NCBI RefSeq assembly: GCF_040760005.1
Contig: NZ_CP099760.1
Coordinates: forward strand, 4,743,501 to 4,807,500
DNA length: 64,000 nt
Reading direction: 5' to 3'
Source: Pseudomonas sp. stari2
GTDB lineage: Bacteria > Pseudomonadota > Gammaproteobacteria > Pseudomonadales > Pseudomonadaceae
The stretch's first letter is position 1, and each line of letters starts with the position of its first letter. Made by a program: the position numbers and the translations under genes. Shown here one piece after another: positions 47,829 to 55,703 of this stretch. The notes under the pieces are model-generated. The model was given only the letters and a program-made list of their open reading frames with translations. It was not told where the DNA came from and searched no databases.

Positions 47829-48141
47829 GTCGTTTTAGGACCCATTGGAAGTTGAAGTTGCAAAAATACAGCTGCGCCCTGCCCTCTGTTGGCCATTCCA
47901 GGCCCCGGGGCTTGCGCGGTGCGCAAATGTTGCACGATCACCGGCGGCATTGCCATTGATTACTGCCCTGCTGCCGGACTCTTTCATTAAAGGCACGGCA
48001 TACCCGGACAGATTCAAATTGCGCGGGCGAATTGTCTTGAAGCGTTTGTGAAAATTTCGTTCAACGCATATCCGGAAACACAATATCGCTACAAAACAAA
48101 ACGCCCCGAGTTCATCGGGGCGTTTGCAGAGCACGCGCTAC
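47829..48141. other. Intergenic region upstream of the LTA-synthase-like gene
   Basis: 313 bases. The far end carries the terminator of the START-domain gene (listed separately). The remainder, read on the minus strand, is leader for the LTA-synthase-like gene; I see no convincing promoter pair and no ORF with a ribosome-binding site. Confidence 0.55.
48098..48124 (-). terminator. Intrinsic terminator of the START-domain gene
   Basis: AACGCCCCGA and TCGGGGCGTT form a 10-bp stem around a five-base loop, followed on the minus strand by TTGTTTTG. Confidence 0.88.
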
Positions 48142-48747
48142 TTACTTCTCGGCGCGTTCTTTCAGGGCTTTCAGGGTATTGAACGGTGCGTCGACCACAA
48201 ACTTGTTGGCAATCATCGACGGCACGCTGCCGCCTGGCTCAGTGTGGACCTGATAGGTCACTTCGACCTGATCGCCCTTCGGCACGAACTTCCAGAAGCC
48301 TTTGACCTGAGCTACGCGCACAAAGCCTTTTTCTTCTGGCAGGTACTTTGGCACGCCTTCGAGGTTGCGGGTCAGGCTGCCATCGGCGCCTTCAACGGTG
48401 GTGACATGCAGGATCGAATCGCGCGGGGTTACCGGCCATGGTGTGTTGAACTGGGTGTAGGTCCAGCTCTGGTCGCCTTCGTGCTTGAGCAGTTTCTGGG
48501 TCTTGCACTCGTGAATCCAGGCACAGGCACCGGGGACGTCTTCCTGCAGTGCGCGCAGTTTGGCGACGGTAGTCTTCATCAAGGTCACGCCCTGATAAGA
48601 CTTGTAGTCAGAACCCGGCACTTCGCTCAGGGAGACCTTGATGCCGTCTTCGTTCTTGGCCACTTTCCAGTCTTCAGCCTGGGCAGCCGAAGTGACCAGC
48701 ACGGCAGTCAAACCACACAACACAGCGATACGATGCAGCGAACCCAT
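48142..48747 (-). CDS. Exported START-domain protein
   Basis: A 201-residue protein with a signal peptide (MGSLHRIAVLCGLTAVLVTSAAQAED, cleavage after AQA) followed by a START/lipid-binding fold: DWKVAKNEDGIKVSLSEVPGSDYKSYQG, CAWIHECKTQKLLKH, YTQFNTPWPVTPRDSI, VEVTYQVHTEPGGSVPSMIANKF. A periplasmic lipid carrier or sensor is possible; the ligand is unknown. The start is the ATG at 48747 with AATAAG upstream; the open frame extends into the next gene without family similarity. Confidence 0.88.
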   Translation of the reverse strand: MGSLHRIAVLCGLTAVLVTSAAQAEDWKVAKNEDGIKVSLSEVPGSDYKSYQGVTLMKTTVAKLRALQEDVPGACAWIHECKTQKLLKHEGDQSWTYTQFNTPWPVTPRDSILHVTTVEGADGSLTRNLEGVPKYLPEEKGFVRVAQVKGFWKFVPKGDQVEVTYQVHTEPGGSVPSMIANKFVVDAPFNTLKALKERAEK

Positions 48748-48788
48748 AGTCTTATTCCTTATTGTTGAAGTTCCGTACGTTTGACACA

Positions 48789-49043
48789 TCACGCCGCCGT
48801 CATCTGCTCCCACCAGCCGAGCAGTCTGATCGCCTCTTCCTGACTGCTTCCGCAGACTTCGACATCGGCGCTGAACCCTGAACAGACCGCCGGACGTTCC
48901 GGTCGGCCAAAAATGCTGCACAGGTTTTCGACCGAGAGCTGAACGCAACGTTCGCCTGCAGGTTTGCCATCGGGCATACCTGGAATCGGCGAGCTGATGG
49001 AGGGGGCAATGCAACAGGCGCCACAGCCTTCACGGCATTTCAT
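48789..49043 (-). CDS. YkgJ-family cysteine cluster protein
   Basis: An 84-residue protein with eight cysteines. The opening MKCREGCGACCIAPSISSPIPGMPDGK and the later RCVQLSVENLCSIFGRPERPAVCSGF fit the YkgJ/CxxCxxCC zinc- or iron-binding family. Function unknown. The upstream sequence GAGGAGCTCGTCGTC gives a reasonable ribosome-binding site. It lies 41 bases upstream of the START-domain gene on the same strand and may be cotranscribed with it. Confidence 0.88.
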   Translation of the reverse strand: MKCREGCGACCIAPSISSPIPGMPDGKPAGERCVQLSVENLCSIFGRPERPAVCSGFSADVEVCGSSQEEAIRLLGWWEQMTAA

Positions 49044-49209
49044 GACGACGAGCTCCTCGCGACGGGCAATGTGTTAAAGGGACGCGGAACAGGGTAACCG
49101 CTAAAACGGCTGTTTTAAATTCCCTTAAGCCGGGTTTTTACGCAGAAACGAAAGTGACTGACCAGTCTCCGACAAAGCGTCTGGTCTGCGGGTCACGGAT
49201 CGATTGAAT

Positions 49210-49689
49210 TTACTGCTTGAATTCGAAATCCAGCGCCGCGCCTTCGACTTCACGGCGCTCTTCGTTACGCAGCTGCAACTGCATTTCGTTGCTGAGCAGA
49301 CGACCGTTGAGTTGGAAACCGCTGTTCTTCTCGCCAAACATCTGCGGCAGGACCCCTTCGCGCTTGGCCAATGGCACAGTACCGACCGGTTTCAACTGCT
49401 GAACCATTTCTCTGGGCAGGCTCAAGTCGAGTTTGGGGGTCGGCAGTTGGGTTTTCACCACTTCACTGGCTGGCTTCGACTTGGAAGCGATAGGTGCACG
49501 TTTCTTTGCGGGTACAGCTTTCTTCTGCTGTTTGTCTTTCGCAGGAACGGCTTTCTTGCTGGCCACCGGTTTTTTCACCGTGGAGGCTGCTGTCGGTTTT
49601 TCAGAAACGGCAGCGGCCATGACAGCTGGCGCGTGACCGATCATCAACAGACAAAGCAAAACCCAGGCAGCAGGAAAAATCGCTTTCAT
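49210..49689 (-). CDS. Exported Lys/Ala/Pro-rich protein of unknown function
   Basis: A 159-residue protein. A signal peptide (MKAIFPAAWVLLCLLMIGHAPAVMAAAV) is followed by a low-complexity stretch of about 50 residues rich in Lys, Ala and Pro (KKPVASKKAVPAKDKQQKK) and then a conserved-looking C-terminus LPTPKLDLSLPREMVQQLKP and MFGEKNSGFQLNGRLLSNEMQ. Similar proteins are often mislabelled translation initiation factor 2 because of the Lys/Ala repeat. A cationic tract exported to the periplasm may bind peptidoglycan or LPS; that is inference. The start was placed at the signal peptide Met. Confidence 0.75.
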   Translation of the reverse strand: MKAIFPAAWVLLCLLMIGHAPAVMAAAVSEKPTAASTVKKPVASKKAVPAKDKQQKKAVPAKKRAPIASKSKPASEVVKTQLPTPKLDLSLPREMVQQLKPVGTVPLAKREGVLPQMFGEKNSGFQLNGRLLSNEMQLQLRNEERREVEGAALDFEFKQ

Positions 49690-49767
49690 GGAACCTACAA
49701 CGCTAACGGCAGAGGGCCATATGCTCGCCTGTTGAACGCCACATGACAAGCGCGCTGCACGGTCTGT

Positions 49768-51207
49768 TCAGAAACCGCCAGCGGTTTCCTGACACAGTTG
49801 CGTCGCCAGCAGGCCGAGGGTCATCAGCGCCCGTTCCGCCTCGCGATTCCACGGCGTGCCGCAGTTCAGGCGGATACAGTGGTTGAACTGCTCGGTATTA
49901 CTGAAGATCAACCCGGGTGCGATGCTGATGCCCTGCTGTAACGCGCGGACATGCAATTCCTGGGTATTGACCCGCCCCGGCAGGCTCACCCACAGGATGA
50001 AACCGCCCGTAGGCCGGGTCATCTGCGTGCCTTCAGGGAAGTACTGCTGCACCGCCAGCTGGAACGCGCTGAGGTTTTTTCGGTATTCCTGGCGGATGTA
50101 CCGTAAATGCCGGTCATAACCGCCATTTTCCAGATAGGCGGCAATCGCCATTTGCGTGACGCTGCAAGCCGAATGCGTGGTGAAGGTCTGCAGACGCTGG
50201 ATTTCCTGCTGATACTTGCCGGCAATCATCCAGCCCACCCGCACACCCGGTGACAGGGTCTTGGAGAAACTCGAACAGTAAATGACCCGATCCAGCCGGT
50301 CGTAGGCCTTGAGCGCCTTGGTGCGACCTTGCTCGAACATCAATTCGCCGTAGATGTCGTCTTCGACGATCTGGATATCGAAGTCCGAGGCCAGACGCAG
50401 CAATTGTTTTTGCCGTTCTTCGGGCATGGTGCCGCCCAGCGGGTTGCTCAGGCGGGTCGTCAGCACCAAGGCTTTGATCGACCATTGGTTGGCCGCCAGT
50501 TGCAGGGCTTCAAGACTCATGCCGGTGGCCGGGTCGCTTGGGATTTCGATGACTTTCAGGCCGAGCAGGTCGGCCAGTTGCAGCAGTCCGTAGTAGGTCG
50601 GTGATTCGGCGGCGATCAGATCGCCCGGACGGGTCAGCACCCGCAACGACATCTGCAAGGCATCGACACAGCCGTGGGTGATCACCACTTCCGACGGATC
50701 GACCACCACACCGGCGTCGCGCATGCGGATCGCGACTTGTCGGCGCAACGGTTCGAAACCCGGGCTGAACATGTAGCTGAAGGCACGAGGGCTATGGAAT
50801 CGGGTGACCTTGGCCAATTGCTGATGCAGTGCGCGCACCGGCAAATAATCAACACTGGGTACCGCTGCACCGAGCGGGAACACGCCTTCGCGGCGCGACT
50901 CGACCAACACTTGCTGAATGATGCTGGCGCGGGTGACCAGGCCAGGTCGTTCGACCCGGGCAATGTCCGGGGTCGGTGCAGTCAGCGCCGGCGTCTGGTG
51001 TACGTAGTAACCGGATTGCGGCCGTGCACGGATCAGCCCCTGATCCTCGAGATTGGCGTAAGCCTGCAACACCGTGGCATGACTGACGTTGAGCTGCGAA
51101 CTCATCTTGCGCACCGAAGGCACGCGCTCGCCCGGTTGATAGACGCCACGGCGGATGTCTTCGGCCAGCTGTTGAGCAATACGTTGGTAGAGCAAGAGAT
51201 TGGTCAT
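49768..51207 (-). CDS. MocR-type GntR regulator with aminotransferase domain
   Basis: A 479-residue protein. The N-terminal 70 residues are a winged-helix GntR domain (GVYQPGERVPSVRKMSSQLNVSHATVLQAY). The remainder is a fold-type I aminotransferase domain with PLP-lysine motif YCSSFSKTLSPGVRVGWMI. MocR proteins sense amino-type ligands through PLP and usually control neighbouring or vitamin B6/GABA/taurine genes. Here no obvious target follows, and the protein may regulate itself through phased repeats at 51253-51286. Ligand unknown. Confidence 0.9.
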   Translation of the reverse strand: MTNLLLYQRIAQQLAEDIRRGVYQPGERVPSVRKMSSQLNVSHATVLQAYANLEDQGLIRARPQSGYYVHQTPALTAPTPDIARVERPGLVTRASIIQQVLVESRREGVFPLGAAVPSVDYLPVRALHQQLAKVTRFHSPRAFSYMFSPGFEPLRRQVAIRMRDAGVVVDPSEVVITHGCVDALQMSLRVLTRPGDLIAAESPTYYGLLQLADLLGLKVIEIPSDPATGMSLEALQLAANQWSIKALVLTTRLSNPLGGTMPEERQKQLLRLASDFDIQIVEDDIYGELMFEQGRTKALKAYDRLDRVIYCSSFSKTLSPGVRVGWMIAGKYQQEIQRLQTFTTHSACSVTQMAIAAYLENGGYDRHLRYIRQEYRKNLSAFQLAVQQYFPEGTQMTRPTGGFILWVSLPGRVNTQELHVRALQQGISIAPGLIFSNTEQFNHCIRLNCGTPWNREAERALMTLGLLATQLCQETAGGF

Positions 51208-51252
51208 GACGCAGCACTCGATATCACGGGCGTTTTATTTTTGTGTGAACAA

Positions 51253-51286
51253 TACCGGAACAGTTCTGAAGTGTACTGGGACAGTT
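51253..51286. promoter_or_regulatory. Operator-like direct repeats upstream of the MocR gene
   Basis: TACCGGAACAGTT (51253-51265) and TACTGGGACAGTT (51274-51286) match at 11 of 13 positions and start 21 bases apart, about two helical turns. They lie 46-79 bases upstream of the MocR start. MocR regulators commonly bind two phased direct repeats, so autoregulation is plausible. Confidence 0.5.
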
Positions 51287-51355
51287 GCCATATTAGTCAA
51301 CCATACAGTGCAGTGTCGGATAAATCTGTACTGCTTTGTGAGGTAATCGACAGAC

Positions 51356-51392
51356 GTAAAAAAGCCCGGCGCTGCATGACAGGCCGGGCTTT
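51356..51392 (-). terminator. Intrinsic terminator of the OmpA-DUF4398 operon
   Basis: AAGCCCGGC and GCCGGGCTT form a stem around a 13-base loop; on the minus strand six T follow. It ends the three-gene operon starting at 53419. Confidence 0.9.
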
Positions 51393-51407
51393 CCAGTAAC
51401 GCCACCC

Positions 51408-52220
51408 TCAGCGGGCGGCGCCGAGCTGGCCTTTTTCGTCTGAGAACACGATTTCCACCCGACGGTTCTGTGCCCGCCCACGCTCGGAAGCGTTGGCGTC
51501 TACCGGGTATTCATCGCCGTAACCTTCGACCTGAATGCGTTTTTCGTCGATACCCAGATCCGTCAGCACATCGGCAACCGACTGTGCGCGATCGCGGGAC
51601 AGCTTTAGGTTTTCCTGCTTGCCGCCAGTGCTGTCGGTATAGCCCTCGATGCGCACCACACGCTTCGGATTGAGCTGCAGGAACTGCACGATCTTCAGGA
51701 CCACGCGATTCGCCGAATTCTTCAGCTCGGCTTCGCCGGTGTCGAACAGCACGTCACCGAGGGTCATCACCAGGCCACGGTCAGTCTGGGTGGTGGCCAG
51801 TGCGACGATCTGTTCCTCCAGCCATTTGCCCTGCTGCTGCACGCTCAGCAGTTTGGACTCGCGCAGTGCCAGTTGCAGGCGTTGACGCTCAAGCTCCAGC
51901 TTCGCCGCACGCTCTTCGTTGAGCACCAGATTGGTGTGCTCGCGGGCGATCTGGCTGTAACGCTGGCTCAGGTAGGAGTAATGCGCCACGTCCGCGCCAC
52001 TGCCCCAATAAGTGGAAAGACGATCGGCACGGGCCAGGGATTCACCGGCACGGATCACGTCTTTTGGCGCGATACGCAGCACATTGGAATCTTCCTTGAC
52101 CTTCTGGAAGTCAGCGCTGGCTTCCTGCAAAGCGGTTTCGCTGTGTTGACCGGCGCAGCCGTAAAGGCTGGCGCAACCCACGAGGATCAGAGTGCCGAAG
52201 GCTTTTGAAGTCAGGCTCAT
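51408..52220 (-). CDS. OmpA-family lipoprotein with N-terminal DUF4398-like helical region
   Basis: A 270-residue protein. The lipoprotein signal ends at a Cys in SLYGCAGQ (residue 22) or LVGC (residue 16). The middle is a long coiled-coil-like stretch (LSQRYSQIAREHTNLVLNEERAAKLELERQRLQ). The C-terminus is an OmpA peptidoglycan-binding domain: DVLFDTGEAELKNSA, VRIEGYTDSTGGKQENLKLSRDRAQSV and RAQNRRVEIVF. It probably tethers the outer membrane to peptidoglycan. Its ATG overlaps the stop of the preceding DUF4398 gene (ATGA), so the two are coupled. Confidence 0.92.
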   Translation of the reverse strand: MSLTSKAFGTLILVGCASLYGCAGQHSETALQEASADFQKVKEDSNVLRIAPKDVIRAGESLARADRLSTYWGSGADVAHYSYLSQRYSQIAREHTNLVLNEERAAKLELERQRLQLALRESKLLSVQQQGKWLEEQIVALATTQTDRGLVMTLGDVLFDTGEAELKNSANRVVLKIVQFLQLNPKRVVRIEGYTDSTGGKQENLKLSRDRAQSVADVLTDLGIDEKRIQVEGYGDEYPVDANASERGRAQNRRVEIVFSDEKGQLGAAR

Positions 52221-52573
52221 TGGGCATCCCCCAGTTGCTTGCGCAGGCGGACGATGCGGGTGTTGAGCACGTTCAGTTGCTCCTCGCTCTTCTGGGTCAG
52301 CACCTTCGCTTCGGCCAGGCGTGCATCCAGCTCAGCCTGTTCGGCGCGCATCCGCGCGTTCTTGAAGGATTCGCCGGCCATGCTGCCCTTGGCCCGGTTG
52401 AACTTGTCTTCTGCCAGTTTCATTTCCGGCACTTCATCGGCGGTGGCGCCGACGGCCTTGGCCTGCTCCAGCGCCTGTTCAGTCAGGCGCATTTGTTCAT
52501 TGGGTGCCGGATCGCTGGCGCAACCGGCCAGGACCAGAACGGCCAGGGCCGTGAAAAGAACTCGATTACTCAC
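52217..52573 (-). CDS. DUF4398 lipoprotein
   Basis: A 118-residue lipoprotein. The signal MSNRVLFTALAVLVLAGCASDP has lipobox LAGC with Cys18. The mature part is helical and charged (AEDKFNRAKGSMAGESFKNARMRAEQAELDARLAEAK), the DUF4398 pattern usually paired with an OmpA-domain protein. The two probably form an envelope complex. It starts 9 bases after the periplasmic binding protein gene and overlaps the OmpA gene by 4 bases. Confidence 0.9.
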   Translation of the reverse strand: MSNRVLFTALAVLVLAGCASDPAPNEQMRLTEQALEQAKAVGATADEVPEMKLAEDKFNRAKGSMAGESFKNARMRAEQAELDARLAEAKVLTQKSEEQLNVLNTRIVRLRKQLGDAQ

Positions 52574-52582
52574 TAAGAATCC

Positions 52583-53419
52583 CTACTGTTTTGGGGCGCT
52601 GACAGGTTCTTGCGGCGGCTGTTGCTGCTGCGCCTTCCAGCGCTCGATGTTGCGTTGCAGCGCGGCTTCCGTCAGGCCGGACGCGGGCAATTCTGTCATC
52701 TTTTTGGCCAGCTGTCCGCGCAACCACGGATCGTTGCAAGCCGAGTTGTGGGAAAGCGCAAGGAACAGACCGGGCCGGTCAATCGGTTGCTCGAAGGCCA
52801 GCAGATCATTGGCCATACCCAGGGCCTGCGCGGCCGCCATCCCCGAGTAGCGGCCGGCGAGTACATATTCCACTTCACCCAGCAGAAGTTTCTGTAGGGC
52901 CAGAGTGAGGTTTGCCGTACGGGTCAGGGTCAATTGCTTCTCGGCGAAAGTACTGAATGCCTGGGTCATTCGAGACTTTTCCGACAATCCTCCTTGGTGG
53001 CCCTGGAGATCCCTGGCTTCGCTGTAGACCAGGGTCGAGCCCTTGCGGGTCCAGACCAGATAGTCGTTTTCCAACAGCGGCGGATGAATGTAGTCGAGGT
53101 TTTCCAGCTCGTTAAAGGTCATGGGCGCGTCAGCCAGCATGTCCATGCGCCCGCTGCGCACTTCGTCGAGGGCCTGTGAGCGCTTGCCGGCATACAGCAG
53201 TTCGACCTTGATGCCCAGGTCCTTCGCCACTTGCTGCAACAGGTCGGCACTCGCACCAATCAGTTGCTTTGGATTCTGCGGATCCTGCCAGAGATACGGC
53301 GGTGCATCCGGGCTGCCGGTGACGACCAGTCGCTCGCATTTGCCCGCTGCCACGGACAACCCCGGCAGCAGGCTGGAACACAGCAATAACGAGAAGCCCA
53401 ACCGACGATGCAGATCCAT
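52583..53419 (-). CDS. Periplasmic solute-binding protein (SBP family 3), no permease nearby
   Basis: A 278-residue protein with a signal peptide (MDLHRRLGFSLLLCSSLLPGLSVAAG) and a family 3 extracellular solute-binding domain: LVVTGSPDAPPYLWQDPQN, IGASADLLQQVAKDLGIKVELLY, and LDEVRSGRMDMLADAPMT. The C-terminal tail is Gln/Pro-rich (KAQQQQPPQEPVSAPKQ). No ABC permease or ATPase gene is close; instead it heads an operon with two envelope lipoproteins, so it may be a sensor or accessory protein, not a transporter part. The ATG was chosen at the signal peptide. Confidence 0.87.
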   Translation of the reverse strand: MDLHRRLGFSLLLCSSLLPGLSVAAGKCERLVVTGSPDAPPYLWQDPQNPKQLIGASADLLQQVAKDLGIKVELLYAGKRSQALDEVRSGRMDMLADAPMTFNELENLDYIHPPLLENDYLVWTRKGSTLVYSEARDLQGHQGGLSEKSRMTQAFSTFAEKQLTLTRTANLTLALQKLLLGEVEYVLAGRYSGMAAAQALGMANDLLAFEQPIDRPGLFLALSHNSACNDPWLRGQLAKKMTELPASGLTEAALQRNIERWKAQQQQPPQEPVSAPKQ

Positions 53420-53446
53420 GGCGAAACGCTCCCACTCAAATCCGAG

Positions 53447-53480
53447 ACAAAAAAAGCCCGACCAACAGGCCGGGCTCTTT
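53447..53480 (-). terminator. Intrinsic terminator of etfBA
   Basis: On the minus strand AGCCCG and CGGGCT pair around a 10-base spacer that can extend the stem, followed by seven T. It separates etfBA from the binding-protein operon. Confidence 0.9.
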
Positions 53481-53498
53481 ATAAGTGAAGCCGCTGGA

Positions 53499-54428
53499 TT
53501 AGACCAGCTTCTCCAGCTCAGGTACGGCTTCGAACAGATCCGCCACCAGGCCGTAATCGGCCACCTGGAAGATCGGCGCTTCTTCGTCCTTGTTGATCGC
53601 AACGATCACTTTGGAGTCTTTCATGCCAGCCAGGTGCTGGATCGCGCCGGAGATACCGACGGCTATGTACAGCTGTGGTGCAACGATCTTGCCGGTCTGA
53701 CCGACCTGCATGTCGTTCGGTACGAAACCTGCGTCGACTGCAGCGCGGGAAGCACCCACAGCGGCGCCCAGCTTGTCGGCCAGAGCGTACAGGTGTTTGA
53801 AGTTGTCGCCGTTCTGCATGCCGCGGCCGCCGGAAACGACGATCTTGGCAGCGGTCAGCTCAGGACGATCGGACTTGGCCAGCTCTTCGCTGACGAAGCT
53901 GGAAGTGCCGGCGTTGTGAGCTGCGGCAACCGATTCAATGGCAGCCGAACCACCTTCTGCTGCAACCGGGTCGAAACCGGTGGCACGCACGGTGATCACT
54001 TTGATCGCAGCAGTCGATTGCACGGTAGCGATGGCGTTACCGGCGTAGATCGGACGCTGGAAGGTGTCAGCGCTTTCTACCGAGATGATCTCGGAGATCT
54101 GGTCAACGTCCAACTGGGCAGCAACGCGCGGCAGGATGTTTTTGCCGTTGGAAGTGGCGGCAGCCAGGATGTGGCTGTAGCCCTTGCCCAGTTCGGCAAC
54201 CAGCGGAGCAACGTTTTCCGGCAGCTGATGCGCGTAGGCAGCATTGTCAGCGTTCAGGACTTTGCTCACGCCAGCGATTTTCGCAGCGGCTTCAGCCACG
54301 GCGCCAGCGCCCTGGCCTGCAACCAGAACGTGGATGTCGCCACCGATTTTGGCAGCGGCAGCAACGGTGTTCAGAGTGGCCGGGGCCAGCACTTTGTTGT
54401 CGTGTTCAGCAATAACCAAGATAGTCAT
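53499..54428 (-). CDS. etfA: Electron transfer flavoprotein subunit alpha
   Basis: A 309-residue FAD-binding subunit. The C-terminal FAD domain shows [63 protein letters not shown] and [23 protein letters not shown]. With EtfB it accepts electrons from acyl-CoA and other dehydrogenases and passes them to ETF-ubiquinone oxidoreductase, encoded divergently upstream. The ATG follows directly on the etfB stop, so the pair is coupled. Confidence 0.97.
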   Translation of the reverse strand: MTILVIAEHDNKVLAPATLNTVAAAAKIGGDIHVLVAGQGAGAVAEAAAKIAGVSKVLNADNAAYAHQLPENVAPLVAELGKGYSHILAAATSNGKNILPRVAAQLDVDQISEIISVESADTFQRPIYAGNAIATVQSTAAIKVITVRATGFDPVAAEGGSAAIESVAAAHNAGTSSFVSEELAKSDRPELTAAKIVVSGGRGMQNGDNFKHLYALADKLGAAVGASRAAVDAGFVPNDMQVGQTGKIVAPQLYIAVGISGAIQHLAGMKDSKVIVAINKDEEAPIFQVADYGLVADLFEAVPELEKLV

Positions 54429-55178
54429 TTAGATTACCTTCGCTTCGTTTTTCAGTTTCTCGACCAGTTCAGCCACCGACTTGACCTTGATGCCTGCGCT
54501 GCGTGCGGCCGGCGCTTCGACTTTCAGGGTTTTGTTGGTGGAGGCGGTGGAAACGCCCAAAGCGTCCGGAGTCAGCGTCTCGAGAGGCTTCTTCTTGGCT
54601 TTCATGATGTTTGGCAGGGACGCGTAGCGCGGCTCGTTCAAACGCAGGTCGGTGGTGACGATCGCTGGCAGTTTCAGGGAAACGGTCTGCGCGCCGCCGT
54701 CGATTTCGCGGGTCACGGCAACGCTGTCGCCGGAGACTTCGACTTTCGAAGCGAAAGTGCCCTGACCGTAGCCGCTCAGTGCAGCGAGCATCTGGCCAGT
54801 CTGATTGTTGTCGCTGTCGATGGCCTGTTTGCCCAGGATCACCAGCTGAGGCTGTTCCTTGTCGACCACGGCCTTGAGCAGTTTGGCCACGGCCAGGGAA
54901 GTCAGGTCTTCAGCGGATTCGACGAGGATGGCGCGGTCGGCACCCAGAGCCAGTGCGGTACGCAGCTGTTCCTGAGCAGTGGACGGACCGATGGAGACGA
55001 CGACGATTTCAGTCGCAACGCCTTTTTCTTTCAGGCGTACGGCTTCTTCCACTGCGATTTCGCAGAACGGGTTCATCGACATCTTGACGTTGGCGAGGTC
55101 TACGCCGGAATTGTCCGCCTTGACGCGAACCTTGACGTTGTAATCCACAACGCGTTTGACAGCTACAAGAACCTTCAT
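54429..55178 (-). CDS. etfB: Electron transfer flavoprotein subunit beta
   Basis: A 249-residue subunit ([19 protein letters not shown]). The AMP-binding region [27 protein letters not shown], the stretch [30 protein letters not shown] and the beta signature region [25 protein letters not shown] are visible. GAGG precedes the ATG. It is the first gene of etfBA and divergent from ETF-QO across 525 bases. Confidence 0.97.
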   Translation of the reverse strand: MKVLVAVKRVVDYNVKVRVKADNSGVDLANVKMSMNPFCEIAVEEAVRLKEKGVATEIVVVSIGPSTAQEQLRTALALGADRAILVESAEDLTSLAVAKLLKAVVDKEQPQLVILGKQAIDSDNNQTGQMLAALSGYGQGTFASKVEVSGDSVAVTREIDGGAQTVSLKLPAIVTTDLRLNEPRYASLPNIMKAKKKPLETLTPDALGVSTASTNKTLKVEAPAARSAGIKVKSVAELVEKLKNEAKVI

Positions 55179-55530
55179 GGATTCCTCGTTACTCTCCGGT
55201 GAAAAGAAAGTCGCCTAGGCGAACCTGGCGGTTGATGCTCATCGGGCACAAGGGCACCTCTAAAAACGCCGGCTGAGCGGGATGACCGTTCGTCAGTCGT
55301 GACCGATGAGTCATGCCGCGCCGCGGTGTGTAAACTGCGCGCCAAACCTGCGCTGCGCATCACCGGTTACCGCCTACGCCCTGTCTTTAGAGGTGCTCTT
55401 GAAACCACCATTCAGCCTACGGCGAGCGCAAAACCGCCCGTATCTTGACCGGAACGCCCATTCTGGTCAATACGCCAAAATGCCCTGTCATAAGCCGCGC
55501 TTCTTTGATTTCTCTGGGCTGGAGCCGATT

Positions 55531-55544
55531 CAAACAAACGTTTG
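55531..55544. promoter_or_regulatory. PsrA-type operator at the ETF-QO promoter
   Basis: CAAACAAACGTTTG fits the PsrA consensus G/CAAAC-N2-4-GTTTG/C exactly with a 4-base spacer. PsrA is the fatty-acid-responsive TetR regulator of beta-oxidation genes in Pseudomonas and is reported to bind at etf genes in P. aeruginosa. The site ends two bases before the -35 element. Confidence 0.7.
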
Positions 55545-55546
55545 TA

Positions 55547-55575
55547 TTGGACGCTAAGAGTGGTGTAGATATAAT
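55547..55575 (+). promoter_or_regulatory. Predicted sigma-70 promoter of ETF-QO
   Basis: TTGGAC (-35), a 17-base spacer and TATAAT (-10) form a near-consensus promoter. Transcription would start near 55582, giving a leader of about 120 bases. Confidence 0.75.
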
Positions 55576-55703
55576 GCGCCGCCTAGAGAGAAAGGTGGTT
55601 TGCCCATTATTAGCCTTGACGTTAACGTAAAGGCAATAACGGATACGACACCGAACCTCCAAATTAGAAAAAAAACTGTTGAGCCTTGAGTAGGAGATAG
55701 CCT

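Larger units (their letters stand above)
55179..55703. other. Divergent regulatory region between etfB and ETF-QO
   Basis: 525 bases without a gene. It contains an 11-base inverted pair GCACCTCTAAA (55254-55264) and TTTAGAGGTGC (55386-55396), an inverted repeat TTGACC-N14-GGTCAA (55445-55470), a PsrA-type operator and a strong ETF-QO promoter (both listed separately), and a leader hairpin around the palindrome ACGTTAACGT (55619-55628). Confidence 0.65.

Noticed and set aside
45879..47855. 658-codon open frame opposite the LTA-synthase-like gene
   Set aside because: Rich in His/Gln/Val in the antisense pattern, with no start signal or domain.
53121..55202. 693-codon open frame opposite etfA and etfB
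   Set aside because: It spans two well-supported genes and the gaps around them. It is an antisense artefact of codon bias.
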